From: Geminicoccaceae bacterium
GTDB lineage: Bacteria > Pseudomonadota > Alphaproteobacteria > Geminicoccales > Geminicoccaceae
Length of the DNA stretch: 32,485 bases
Assembly: GCA_020445645.1 (NCBI GenBank)
Contig: JAGRGG010000088.1
Coordinates: 1 to 32,485 of the forward strand
Direction of reading: 5' to 3'
This document shows, in pieces, positions 7,281 through 14,893 of the stretch. Made by a program: the position numbers and the translations under genes. Each line of letters begins with the position of its first letter. Position 1 is the first letter of the stretch. The notes under the pieces are model-generated. The model was not told the DNA's origin, made no database searches, and saw nothing but the letters and a program-made list of their open reading frames with translations.

Positions 7281-8159
7281 CTAGTCCTTCGGATCGAGGC
7301 GGAAGGCGGGCAGGAGCCAGCGCGGCGCCGGCAGGTCGTCGCCCAGGAGCCCTTGCAGCGCGGCGTCCAGGTCCGCGCCCCGCCGGCCTTCGAGCGCCGC
7401 CTCGTGGACCCCGTTCATGACGAGCGCGCCGTCGATGCCGAAGGGGGATGCCCCCTTGATGTCGTGGTGGAGCGAGTCGCCCACCATGACGAGGCGGTCG
7501 GGCGCGACGCCGACGCGCTCCAGGGCCGCGCGGAAGATCGCCGCGTGCGGCTTGCCGACCCAGCGCACCTCGCCGCCGACCTCGGCGTAGTCCTGGGCGA
7601 AGCGCCCCGGCCCGTCGACGCGCCGCTCCCCTTCCAGGCTCACCACGTCGGGGTTGGTGCAGACGAGCGGCAGGCGGCGGCCGAGGGCGATGGCGAGTTC
7701 CCCATCCAGCCGGGCGCGGGCGTGCGCGTCGCCGTCGAGCCCGGCCAGCAGCACGAAGTCGGCCGTGTCCGCATCCACAAGGTCGAGGTCCAGCCCCTCG
7801 ATCGCCGAGCGGTCGCCGCCGCGCGAGACGAGGAGGCAGCGCCGGCCGAGGTCGGCGAAGAGGGGGTCGGTGCGTTCGCGGAGACCGAGCCACGCCGCCT
7901 CGCCCGAACTGACGAGCCCCGTGTAGAGGCTCCGCGGGATCCCCAGGCCCTCCAGCCGGGCCACGTTCGGCGCCGAGCGCTTGCCGGAGTTGGAGAGGAT
8001 GAGGGCCGCCCGCCCCTGCTCCCGCAGGCGAGAGAGCGCCGCGACGACGCCGGGAAAGGGCGCGACCCCGTCGTGGAGCACGCCGAACTGGTCGAGGAGG
8101 AACCCGTCGTAGCCCTCGATCAGCGGCTCGATGCCCGCGATGAACCGCGCGCCGCTCAT
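7281..8159 (-). CDS. HAD-IIA superfamily protein
   Basis: This 292-residue protein has the layout of class IIA haloacid-dehalogenase (NagD-like) phosphatases. Motif I is LLDQFGVLHDG with nucleophile Asp23, motif II is ILSNSGKRS around Ser56, motif III is Lys203 in VGKPH, and motif IV is MVGDSLHHDIKGA (Gly227-Asp228, Asp233). The cap domain lies between motifs II and III. The residue two after the nucleophile, normally an Asp that acts as acid/base, is Phe25. An aromatic residue here is, as I recall, shared by a little-studied HAD-IIA subgroup, so phosphatase activity should not be assumed. Its ATG overlaps the stop of the upstream kinase as ATGA. It may dephosphorylate or monitor an intermediate of the polyol route. 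Confidence 0.83.
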   Translation of the reverse strand: MSGARFIAGIEPLIEGYDGFLLDQFGVLHDGVAPFPGVVAALSRLREQGRAALILSNSGKRSAPNVARLEGLGIPRSLYTGLVSSGEAAWLGLRERTDPLFADLGRRCLLVSRGGDRSAIEGLDLDLVDADTADFVLLAGLDGDAHARARLDGELAIALGRRLPLVCTNPDVVSLEGERRVDGPGRFAQDYAEVGGEVRWVGKPHAAIFRAALERVGVAPDRLVMVGDSLHHDIKGASPFGIDGALVMNGVHEAALEGRRGADLDAALQGLLGDDLPAPRWLLPAFRLDPKD

Positions 8160-9439
8160 GCCTTTCCGGCCCCGATCCGGGCGAGGAGGGCGGCGCCGTA
8201 GGCGGCCTCCAGGTGGACGGGCTCCTTCATCGGCACGCCGAGCAGCCCCTCGCGGATGCGGGTCCAGGCTGGGTTGCCGGCGCCGCCGCCGACGGTGCGG
8301 ACGGAGCGCAGGGTCGGCGCCCCAAGATCCTCCAGCCGGCGGTAGGCGTCCGCCTCGACCCCCGCGATGCCCTCCAGGAGCGCCTGGAAGAACCGGGCGT
8401 CGTCGGCCGGACGGCCCTCGGGCTCGAAGGTCATGCCGGGATCGGCGACGGGAAAGCGCTCGCCCCGTCCCGGCAAGGGGTGCCAGTCGAGCCCGACGGG
8501 GTCGTCGGGGTCGAGCCCCGGCGTCAGCTCCGCCATCCGCTCGCCCGTGAAGAAGCGCAAGAGCGCCGCCCCCCCTGTGTTCGACGCGCCGCCGACGAGC
8601 CAGCGGCCCAGGATGCGGTGGCTGTAGACGCCGAACGCGGGCGCGAAGACGGGGGCGTCGGAGAGGAGCTTGAGCGTCAGGGTCGAGCCCAGCGCCGTGA
8701 CCCCGTCGCCGGCTTCGCTCGCCCCCGTGGCGAGGAACGAGGCGCAGCCGTCGGTCGTCCCGGCGACGGCGAGGCAGCCCTCGGCGAGACCGAGGCGGCG
8801 CGCGAGCCCCGGCTCCACCGGCCCGATCGGCGTGCCCGGCTCGGCCACTTCGGGCAGGAGGTCCATCCTGGCGCCCACGCCTTCGAGCCACCCCGGCCAG
8901 CGCCCGGCGACGGGGTCGTAGCCGAGCTTGAGGGCGTTGTTGGCGTCGCTGCGGCCCCATACCCCCGTGAGCCTGCCCGCGATCCAGTCGGCTTGGTGCA
9001 GGGCGTGAACGGCGCCCCGGTGGCGTTCCTGGAGGACGAGGAGGCGGGCGAGCGGCGAGGTGGCGCCGTGCGCCCCGCTCTCGGCCGGGGCATCCTCGCC
9101 GATCCGGGGGGCCAGATGCGCGGCGCTCGCGTCGTTGTACATCCCGGCGGGCGCGAGCGGGGCGCCGTCCTTGTCCGCGACGAGGAGCGTCCCCGACGTA
9201 CCATCGACGGCGAGCGCCTTGATCGACCCCGCCGCTTTCGCCGCCGCCTCGGCGATCACCGCCTGCACGGCATCCCACCAGAGCGCCGGGTCCTGCCTCG
9301 GCCCGCCGTCCGCCGCGTCGGGCGCCGGCAAAGGCCGCGCGGCTTGCGCCCGAACGGCCCCGGCGGCGTCGATGGCGATGGCGCGCACCCCGGACGTGCC
9401 GAGGTCGACCCCCAGGTAGAGCGCGCCCTCCCCCGGCAT
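8156..9439 (-). CDS. FGGY-family kinase, D-ribulokinase-like
   Basis: This is a short FGGY carbohydrate kinase (427 residues against about 480-550 for most of the family). The ATP-phosphate motif is GVDLGTSG at residues 10-17, and the catalytic base position is Asp230 in GTTDGCA. VDGTSGT near 79, YNDASA at 101-106, HQADWIAGRL near 148 and SDANNALKLGYDP at 164-176 match the compact plant/cyanobacterial kinases first named xylulose kinase-like and later shown to prefer D-ribulose. The C-terminal adenine-binding part is TVGGGAGNP followed by AAYGAALLA. It should phosphorylate a free ketose, so its presence beside an EryA-type kinase means the operon has two phosphorylation steps or two substrates. 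The start lies one base after the GlpD stop (TGAGATG), which implies coupling. Confidence 0.83.
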   Translation of the reverse strand: MPGEGALYLGVDLGTSGVRAIAIDAAGAVRAQAARPLPAPDAADGGPRQDPALWWDAVQAVIAEAAAKAAGSIKALAVDGTSGTLLVADKDGAPLAPAGMYNDASAAHLAPRIGEDAPAESGAHGATSPLARLLVLQERHRGAVHALHQADWIAGRLTGVWGRSDANNALKLGYDPVAGRWPGWLEGVGARMDLLPEVAEPGTPIGPVEPGLARRLGLAEGCLAVAGTTDGCASFLATGASEAGDGVTALGSTLTLKLLSDAPVFAPAFGVYSHRILGRWLVGGASNTGGAALLRFFTGERMAELTPGLDPDDPVGLDWHPLPGRGERFPVADPGMTFEPEGRPADDARFFQALLEGIAGVEADAYRRLEDLGAPTLRSVRTVGGGAGNPAWTRIREGLLGVPMKEPVHLEAAYGAALLARIGAGKA

Positions 9440-9440
9440 C

Positions 9441-10982
9441 TCAGGCCGTGACGGCGGGGCGGGGCGCCGGCCGACGCTCCAGCCAGCTTGCCAGCGCCGT
9501 CTTCTGCTCGGGCGTGAGGAACAGCCCCTGCTTCGTCCGCCTGACCAGGATGTCGTCGGCCGTCTCGGCCCACTCCTCCTCGATCAGAAAACGCACCTCC
9601 CGCTCGTAGAGGTCGCCGCCGAAGTGCCGGCCTAGGTCGGCGACCGCCTCGGCATCGCTTAAGATCGCCTCGGCGCGGGTGCCGTAGAGGCGGGCGTAGT
9701 GGCGGGCGAGCCCGTCCGGCAGCCAGGGGTGATGGGCCTTGAAGCCCTTCAGCCAAGCGTCGAAGTCCGCGTTCGGCATGTCGCCGCCCGGCAAATGCGC
9801 CTTCGCCGTCCAGGCCGGCTTCATCTCGGGGTAGAACGGCTTCAGCTTCTCGAGCGCGTGCTCCGAGAGCCGGCGGAACGTCGTGATCTTGCCGCCGAAC
9901 GCCGAGAGGATCGGTGCCCGCCCCTCGCCGCCGTCGAGTTCGAACGTGTAGTCGCGGGTGACGGCCGACGCCCCCTTCTCGCTGTCGTCGTCGTAGAGGG
10001 GGCGCACGCCCGAGTAGCTCGTCAGGACGTCCTCGGCCGCGAACTGCTTCTTGAAGTAGCGGTTGAGCACGGCCATGAGGTAGGCGACTTCCCCGTCGCT
10101 GATCGCCACGTCCTCGGCCCGGCCCTCGAAGGGGATGTCGGTCGTGCCGACGAGGGCGAGGTCGTCCTGGTAGGGGTTGATGAAGAGGAGGCGCTTGTCG
10201 GTGTTCTGCAGCACGTAGCCGTGGTCGCCCTTCCACCACCGCTTCATGATGACGTGGCTGCCCTTGACGAGGCGCACCCGCCGCTTCGTGTTGACGCCGG
10301 CGACGTTGCCCAGGACCTTCTCGACCCAGGGGCCGGCGGCGTTGACGAGGCCGCGGGCGAAGACGATCCGCTCGCCCTCCTCATTCCGCAGCGTCACCCG
10401 CCACAGCTTGCCCTCCCGCCGGGCGGAGAGGCACTCGGTCCGGGTCAGGATCTCGGCGCCTTTGTCGCGCGCGTCGACGGCGTTGAGGACGACGAGCCGG
10501 GCATCGTCGACCCAGCAGTCGGCGTACTCGAACGCTTTCTTGTACACGTCCTTGAGCGGCACCCCTTCCGGCACCTCGTGCAGGTCGAGGGCGCGCGTCG
10601 CCGGCAGGCGCTTCCGGCCCCCCAAGTGGTCGTAGAGGAAGAGGCCGAGCCGCACGAGCCACGCCGGGCGCTGCTCCGGGCTGTGGGGAAGGACGAGCCG
10701 CATCGGCCACATGATGTGCGGCCCCGCCTCCAGGAGCACCTCGCGCTCGATCAGCGCCTCGCGCACGAGCCGGAACTCGTAGTATTCGAGGTAGCGCAGC
10801 CCCCCGTGGATGTACTTGCCGCTGCGCGACGAGGTGCCCTGCCCGAGGTCGTCCTTCTCGCACAGGAGCACGCTCATGCCGCGCCCCGCGGCGTCGCGGG
10901 CGACGCCGACGCCGTTGATGCCGCCGCCGATGACGACGAGGTCGAGGGGCGACGCGGCCTCACCCTTGCCCTGGCTGCTCAT
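9441..10982 (-). CDS. GlpD/EryB-type FAD-dependent polyol-phosphate dehydrogenase
   Basis: This is a flavoprotein dehydrogenase of the glycerol-3-phosphate dehydrogenase family (about 513 residues), acting at the inner membrane and passing electrons to quinone. The FAD dinucleotide fold is VVIGGGINGVGVARDAAG, followed by EKDDLGQGTSSRSGK and HGGLRYLEYYEFRLVREAL, then GPHIMWPMR. LVKGSHVI, GTTDIPFEG, SGVRPLYDD and FGGKITTFR complete the pattern. Brucella and rhizobial EryB (erythritol-phosphate dehydrogenase) belong to the same family, and the operon context favours a tetritol or pentitol phosphate over glycerol 3-phosphate. I chose the ATG at 10982 because AGGGAG lies eight bases upstream. An ATG at 11000 would add six residues and overlaps the preceding small ORF as ATGA. 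Confidence 0.88.
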   Translation of the reverse strand: MSSQGKGEAASPLDLVVIGGGINGVGVARDAAGRGMSVLLCEKDDLGQGTSSRSGKYIHGGLRYLEYYEFRLVREALIEREVLLEAGPHIMWPMRLVLPHSPEQRPAWLVRLGLFLYDHLGGRKRLPATRALDLHEVPEGVPLKDVYKKAFEYADCWVDDARLVVLNAVDARDKGAEILTRTECLSARREGKLWRVTLRNEEGERIVFARGLVNAAGPWVEKVLGNVAGVNTKRRVRLVKGSHVIMKRWWKGDHGYVLQNTDKRLLFINPYQDDLALVGTTDIPFEGRAEDVAISDGEVAYLMAVLNRYFKKQFAAEDVLTSYSGVRPLYDDDSEKGASAVTRDYTFELDGGEGRAPILSAFGGKITTFRRLSEHALEKLKPFYPEMKPAWTAKAHLPGGDMPNADFDAWLKGFKAHHPWLPDGLARHYARLYGTRAEAILSDAEAVADLGRHFGGDLYEREVRFLIEEEWAETADDILVRRTKQGLFLTPEQKTALASWLERRPAPRPAVTA

Positions 10983-10996
10983 GGAAGCGGCTCCCT

Positions 10997-11083
10997 TCAT
11001 GCTGCCCCGGCCCTTCGGTCCTTCGCCTTCGGGCCGCAGGCCTTGAACCTTTCGCAGCTGCGCTCGTTCTCGGCGTCGTTCAT
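10997..11083 (-). CDS. Possible 28-residue small protein or leader
   Basis: This is a short open frame between the 2-hydroxyacid dehydrogenase stop (11101) and the GlpD-type gene. It encodes 28 charged residues, starting MNDAENERSC and ending AGAA, with two cysteines six residues apart. It has a good AGGAAAG ribosome-binding site six bases before the ATG, and its TGA overlaps an ATG at 11000 as ATGA. That ATG could be the GlpD start, and the next one follows 18 bases on with its own ribosome site. I recognise no family. It may be a real small protein, a translational coupler for the dehydrogenase, or chance. A perfect 12-base palindrome (11084-11095) covers its ribosome site. Confidence 0.4.
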   Translation of the reverse strand: MNDAENERSCERFKACGPKAKDRRAGAA

Positions 11084-11100
11084 GGAAAGCTTTCCTAACG

Positions 11101-12141
11101 TCAGACGCAGGGGTTGAGGAAAGGCTCGCCGCGCAAATAGCGGCCGACCTCGACCGCCGCCATCCGGGCGGCGATGCGCACGGTCGTCAAGGACGCGCCG
11201 GCGATGTGCGGGGTGAGGGTGACGTTCGGCAGCGAAAGCAGCGGGTGGTCGGCGGGCGGCGGCTCCTGCCAGAAGGTCTCCAGCATCGCCCCCTTGAGGC
11301 GCTTCGACTGGAGCGCCGCCGTCACCGCCTCGTAGTCCATCAAGGGCCCGCGCGCCGTGTTGACGAGGTAGGCGCCCGGCTTCATCCGCGCCAGGGCCGC
11401 GGCACCGATCATCCCGGTCGTCTCCGGCGTGACGCGGGGGTGCAGGCTGACCACGTCCGCGCGTTCGAGAAGCGCGTTCAGGTCGACCTGCTCGACCCCG
11501 TCCGCCCGGTCCTCGGCCGAGACCTCGACGTAAGGGTCGCACACCAGGATGCGGGGACCGAACGGCTTCAGGAGCCTGACGACGCGCGTGCCGATGTGGC
11601 CGTAGCCGATCAGGCCGACGACGAGTTCCGAAAGCTCCGGCCCCGCGGTATCGGCCCGGTACAGATCGCCCCGCCACTCGCCCCGGCTGAGCGAGACGTG
11701 GCCTTCGGTGATGAGCCGGGTCATGGAGATGATGGCGGCGATCGTGAACTCGGCCACCGCCGAGGCGTTGCGCCCCGGCGCGTTGACGACGGCGACCCCC
11801 CTCGCCTTCGCCGCCTTCACGTCGACGTTGACCGGCCCGCCGCGCGAGACCGCGACCAGCTTCAGGTCCGGGCAGCGGTCGAGCAGCCAGGCGTTGACCG
11901 GGGCGACGTGGGTGACGAGGATCTCGGCCCCTTCGAGCGGCGCCACGAGGTCCTCGGGCTCGCCGATGAACTCCTTCAGCCCTTCGAGCGGGGTTCCCTT
12001 CTCGCCGTGGCGCATCGGCCGGTCCGGCCAGGGAAGCTCGACGGTGCGGACGTCGAGGTCCACCCCCTCGATCCTCTCCAGGGCCCCGACGAACAGCTCC
12101 GGCTTCATGAAACGGTCGCCGATCACGGTGAGCTTGGTCAT
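11101..12141 (-). CDS. D-2-hydroxyacid dehydrogenase of the polyol operon
   Basis: This 346-residue NAD(P)-dependent enzyme belongs to the D-isomer-specific 2-hydroxyacid dehydrogenase superfamily. It has SRGGPVNVDV in the substrate domain near residue 99, GYGHIG at 179-184 for the nucleotide, Arg264 in NTARGP, a Glu at about 293 in FWQEPPP, and His312 in TPHIAGAS. The usual LDVF before the catalytic Glu is replaced by LETFW, which separates it from the dehydrogenase at 558-1496. Its start overlaps the kinase stop as ATGA (12138-12141), and AAGGAAA lies upstream. In the operon it may oxidise or reduce a sugar-acid side product such as glyoxylate or tetronate. The role is inferred only from position. 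Confidence 0.85.
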   Translation of the reverse strand: MTKLTVIGDRFMKPELFVGALERIEGVDLDVRTVELPWPDRPMRHGEKGTPLEGLKEFIGEPEDLVAPLEGAEILVTHVAPVNAWLLDRCPDLKLVAVSRGGPVNVDVKAAKARGVAVVNAPGRNASAVAEFTIAAIISMTRLITEGHVSLSRGEWRGDLYRADTAGPELSELVVGLIGYGHIGTRVVRLLKPFGPRILVCDPYVEVSAEDRADGVEQVDLNALLERADVVSLHPRVTPETTGMIGAAALARMKPGAYLVNTARGPLMDYEAVTAALQSKRLKGAMLETFWQEPPPADHPLLSLPNVTLTPHIAGASLTTVRIAARMAAVEVGRYLRGEPFLNPCV

Positions 12142-13718
12142 GGCGGGGTTTCCTTGACGGCTTTGGGGCGGCGCGCCGCGTGGAGGTCGGGCCAGACCGG
12201 GACCATCCGCCGGTAGCCTTCCCGGTAGACGGGGAAGAGGGCGTCGTAGCGGGCGGCGAGCGCGGGGTCGGGCGCCTCGGGCTCGCCGAGCGTGGGCTCG
12301 ACCCATTCGGCGCAGCAGGCGGCGAGGTCATCGTAGTGCCCGAGCGCCATCGCCGCCGTCATCGCGGCGCCGGCGGCGCCCGCCTCCTCCCGGTGGCTCG
12401 TGCGGACGGGGCGGTTCAGGCAGGCGGCGAGGATGCGGCGCAGGGCGCGGCTGCGCGCGGCGCCGCCGGCGAGGCGCACCTCTTCCGGGAGATCGCCCAT
12501 CGCGGCGTAGCAGTCGCGGGCGGCGAAGCCCAGGCCCTCGTAGACCCCGCGCATCAGGTCGACGAAGCCCGCGTTCATCGTGAGGCCGAGGAACTGCGCG
12601 CGCGCGAACGGGTCGACGAACGGGCCGCGCTCGCCCGCCTCGTGGATGAAGGGGTGGTAGAGCACCTTGCCCGGCTCGGCGTCGGCCACCATGCCGTCCA
12701 GACGTTGCAGGATCTCGCGCCGATCCGGGGCGTCGCCGAAGAGGGTCAGGACCTCCTCGGCCCGGCGCACGAGCCAGTCGATGTTGAGCGTCGCCGCCAT
12801 GTTGGACTGCATCTGCGCCCAGGTGTCGGGGGCCGGGAGGAACATGGTGTAGCCGGTGTGGGCCGGGTTCAGCGCGATCTGGTCCAGCCCGTGCGCGACC
12901 CGCATGTGCATGCCCGTCGTGCCGAGGACGGTGCAGCCCACCGTCCGCACGGGGTCGTAGAGCCCGCCGCCGAGCCCGGTGCAGATCACGTCGACGTAGG
13001 CGAGGACGACGGGGGTGCCGGGGAGCAGCCCGACGGCGCGCGCCGCGTCCTCGGTGAGCTTGTGGTGGGTGCGGACGCCGTCGACGATCGGCGGCAGGAG
13101 GCGGCGGCAGGAGGCTATGCCGAGAATGTCGAGGATCTCGGGCGCGTAGGAACCCTTCCTGAAGTCGCCGAAGGTGAAGCTGCCCTCGGAGGGGTCGGTG
13201 GCGCGGACGCCCGTGAGGTTCACGTAGAGCCAGTCCTTGCAGTGCATGGCGCAGGCCGCCCGGTCCAGCACGTCGGGCCGGTGCCGCGCCATCCAGGCGA
13301 GGTGCGCCCCTTGCATGCAAGCGTTGAGCCCGGCGCCGGTGAGTTCGTGGAAGCGCCGCCCGGCCTCGCCCTTGCGCAGGTCGGCGACGATCCCAGACGC
13401 CCGGCTGTCGAGCCAGAGCCACGCCGGGGCCGCGGGCCCGCCGGCCTCGCCCACCAGCCACGTCCCGTCGCCCTGCCCGGTGACGGCGAGCGCGGCGACG
13501 CGCCCCTTCAAGTCCGGCACGGCCTCGCCCAGGCGCCGCAGCACGCCGGCGGCATCCTCCCAGGTCGCGGCCATGTCCTGCTCGACCCCGCCGTCGCCCA
13601 ACTCGACGTAGCGGTTCGGCAGGGACGCGACGGCGACCTGCCGCCCCTCCAGGTCGAAGGCGACCGCCTTCATCATCGAGGTTCCGGCGTCGATGCCGAC
13701 GAGGACGTCCTTCGTCAT
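12138..13718 (-). CDS. EryA-type FGGY polyol kinase
   Basis: This 526-residue FGGY kinase looks, from memory, very like Brucella/rhizobial erythritol kinase EryA along its whole length. Shared blocks include GIDAGTS at 8-14, VTGQGDGTWLV at 79-89, WLWLDSRA at 100-107, HCKDWLYVNLTGVRATDPSE at 159-178, TFGDFR, LAYVDV with catalytic Asp243, GTTGMHMR and REEAGAAGAAM. It should phosphorylate a sugar alcohol with ATP in the cytoplasm as the committing step after uptake. It starts 12 bases after the second ATPase gene and overlaps the following dehydrogenase, so it is translated from the same message. Erythritol, threitol, ribitol or arabitol are all possible substrates. The missing erythritol isomerases argue against a plain erythritol pathway. 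Confidence 0.88.
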   Translation of the reverse strand: MTKDVLVGIDAGTSMMKAVAFDLEGRQVAVASLPNRYVELGDGGVEQDMAATWEDAAGVLRRLGEAVPDLKGRVAALAVTGQGDGTWLVGEAGGPAAPAWLWLDSRASGIVADLRKGEAGRRFHELTGAGLNACMQGAHLAWMARHRPDVLDRAACAMHCKDWLYVNLTGVRATDPSEGSFTFGDFRKGSYAPEILDILGIASCRRLLPPIVDGVRTHHKLTEDAARAVGLLPGTPVVLAYVDVICTGLGGGLYDPVRTVGCTVLGTTGMHMRVAHGLDQIALNPAHTGYTMFLPAPDTWAQMQSNMAATLNIDWLVRRAEEVLTLFGDAPDRREILQRLDGMVADAEPGKVLYHPFIHEAGERGPFVDPFARAQFLGLTMNAGFVDLMRGVYEGLGFAARDCYAAMGDLPEEVRLAGGAARSRALRRILAACLNRPVRTSHREEAGAAGAAMTAAMALGHYDDLAACCAEWVEPTLGEPEAPDPALAARYDALFPVYREGYRRMVPVWPDLHAARRPKAVKETPP

Positions 13719-13730
13719 CGTCCCGTTTCC

Positions 13731-14882
13731 CTAGGCCGCCGCCCGGACGCCCGGCGCCGCCGGCTCCAGCCCGTGCATGAGGGCGACCCCGCTCTCGGCG
13801 TCGAACAGGTGGATCGATTCGAGCGGCAGGGTGAGCGGCGCCTCGGATCCGGCCGGGACGTCGAGCGCGCCGTCGGTCACGGCGATCAGCGTGGCGCCGC
13901 CGAGGTCGATGCCGATGTGCGACTGGTCGCCGAGCCACTGGTTCGAGACCACCTGCCCCCTGAGCGCGCCGCCCCCGCCGATGGCGACCAGATGCGGGCG
14001 GATGCCGAGGTGGACCTCGTGCCGGTTGCCCAGGGCGTGGCCGGCGCCGCTCAGCGGCAGCTCGATCCCGAACGCGTCGTGCCCGGCCTCGTCGCCGGCG
14101 ATGAGCCTCGCCACCCCGCCGTCGCGCTCGACGCGGGCCTTGAAGACGTTCATCGGCGGCTCGCCGATGAAGGAGGCGACGAACAGGTTCGCCGGGCGGT
14201 CCTTCAGCTCGTGCGGCGTCGCCAGTTGCAGGAGCACCCCCGCCTCCATGACGGCGATCCGATCGCAAAGGGCCAGCGCCTCGGTCTGGTCGTGGGTGAC
14301 GATGATCGTCGTCAACCGCCGCTCGATGATCCACTCCTTGATGCGCGCCCGCAGGATCGCCCGCAGGCGGGGCTCCAGCTGCCCCATCGGCTCGTCGAGG
14401 AGGTAGAGGTCGGCGTTGCGGACGAGCGCGCGGGCGAGGCTCGCCCGCTGCTGCTGTCCCCCCGAGATCGTCGGCGGGTAGCGCTCCAGGATGTCGTTGA
14501 TCTCGAGCAGGTCCGCGATCCGCTTCACCCTGGCGTCGACCTCGGCCTTCTTCAGCCGGTCGCGGGAGAAGCCGAAGGCGATGTTGTCGCGGATCGTGAG
14601 CGGCGGGTAGAGCGCGTAGCCCTCGAACGCCATCGCCACGTTGCGCTGGGCGGGGGAGAGGCGGTTGACGACCCGGTCGCCGATCTTCACGTCGCCCTCG
14701 GTGACGCCCTCGAACCCGGCGATCATCCTGAGCGTCGAGGTCTTGCCGCAGCCGGATGAGCCGAGCAGGCCGATGATCTCGCCGTCGTCGATCGCCATGT
14801 TGACGTCGTTGACGGCCTTGAGCGCGTCCTTGCCGCCGTGGCCGTAGATCTTGCTGACGCGGTCCAGCGTGAGCGTCGCCAT
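13731..14882 (-). CDS. Polyol ABC transporter ATPase 2 (GlpT/UgpC-like)
   Basis: This is the second ATP-binding subunit of a CUT1-type importer, 383 residues, with an N-terminal nucleotide-binding domain and a C-terminal TOBE/OB regulatory domain. Walker A is GSSGCGKT at 41-48, the signature is ISGGQ at 139-143, Walker B is LYLLDEP with Glu164, and the switch His is His197 in VTHDQTEA. The Q-loop, normally FQ.YALYP, is FEGYALYP, so the Gln is Glu87. The D-loop reads QLEPRLR instead of NLDAKLR. The partner ATPase has a different set of changes. Two distinct ATPases followed by a GlpD family gene recall the rhizobial GlpSTPQV glycerol and Mpt polyol systems. The start at 14882 has AGGAGAGG upstream. 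Confidence 0.9.
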   Translation of the reverse strand: MATLTLDRVSKIYGHGGKDALKAVNDVNMAIDDGEIIGLLGSSGCGKTSTLRMIAGFEGVTEGDVKIGDRVVNRLSPAQRNVAMAFEGYALYPPLTIRDNIAFGFSRDRLKKAEVDARVKRIADLLEINDILERYPPTISGGQQQRASLARALVRNADLYLLDEPMGQLEPRLRAILRARIKEWIIERRLTTIIVTHDQTEALALCDRIAVMEAGVLLQLATPHELKDRPANLFVASFIGEPPMNVFKARVERDGGVARLIAGDEAGHDAFGIELPLSGAGHALGNRHEVHLGIRPHLVAIGGGGALRGQVVSNQWLGDQSHIGIDLGGATLIAVTDGALDVPAGSEAPLTLPLESIHLFDAESGVALMHGLEPAAPGVRAAA

Positions 14883-14893
14883 TCGTTCCTCTC

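Noticed and set aside
9441-10982. Glycerol catabolism (glpD, glpK, glpSTPQV)
   Set aside because: The transporter layout is similar, but the kinase matches EryA rather than GlpK and the operon carries an aldolase and a ribulokinase-like gene, which glycerol use would not need.
12138-13718. Naming the locus a plain erythritol (ery) operon
   Set aside because: The kinase and dehydrogenase fit, but eryC, tpiB/eryH and rpiB/eryI equivalents are absent and extra enzymes are present, so no ery symbols were assigned.
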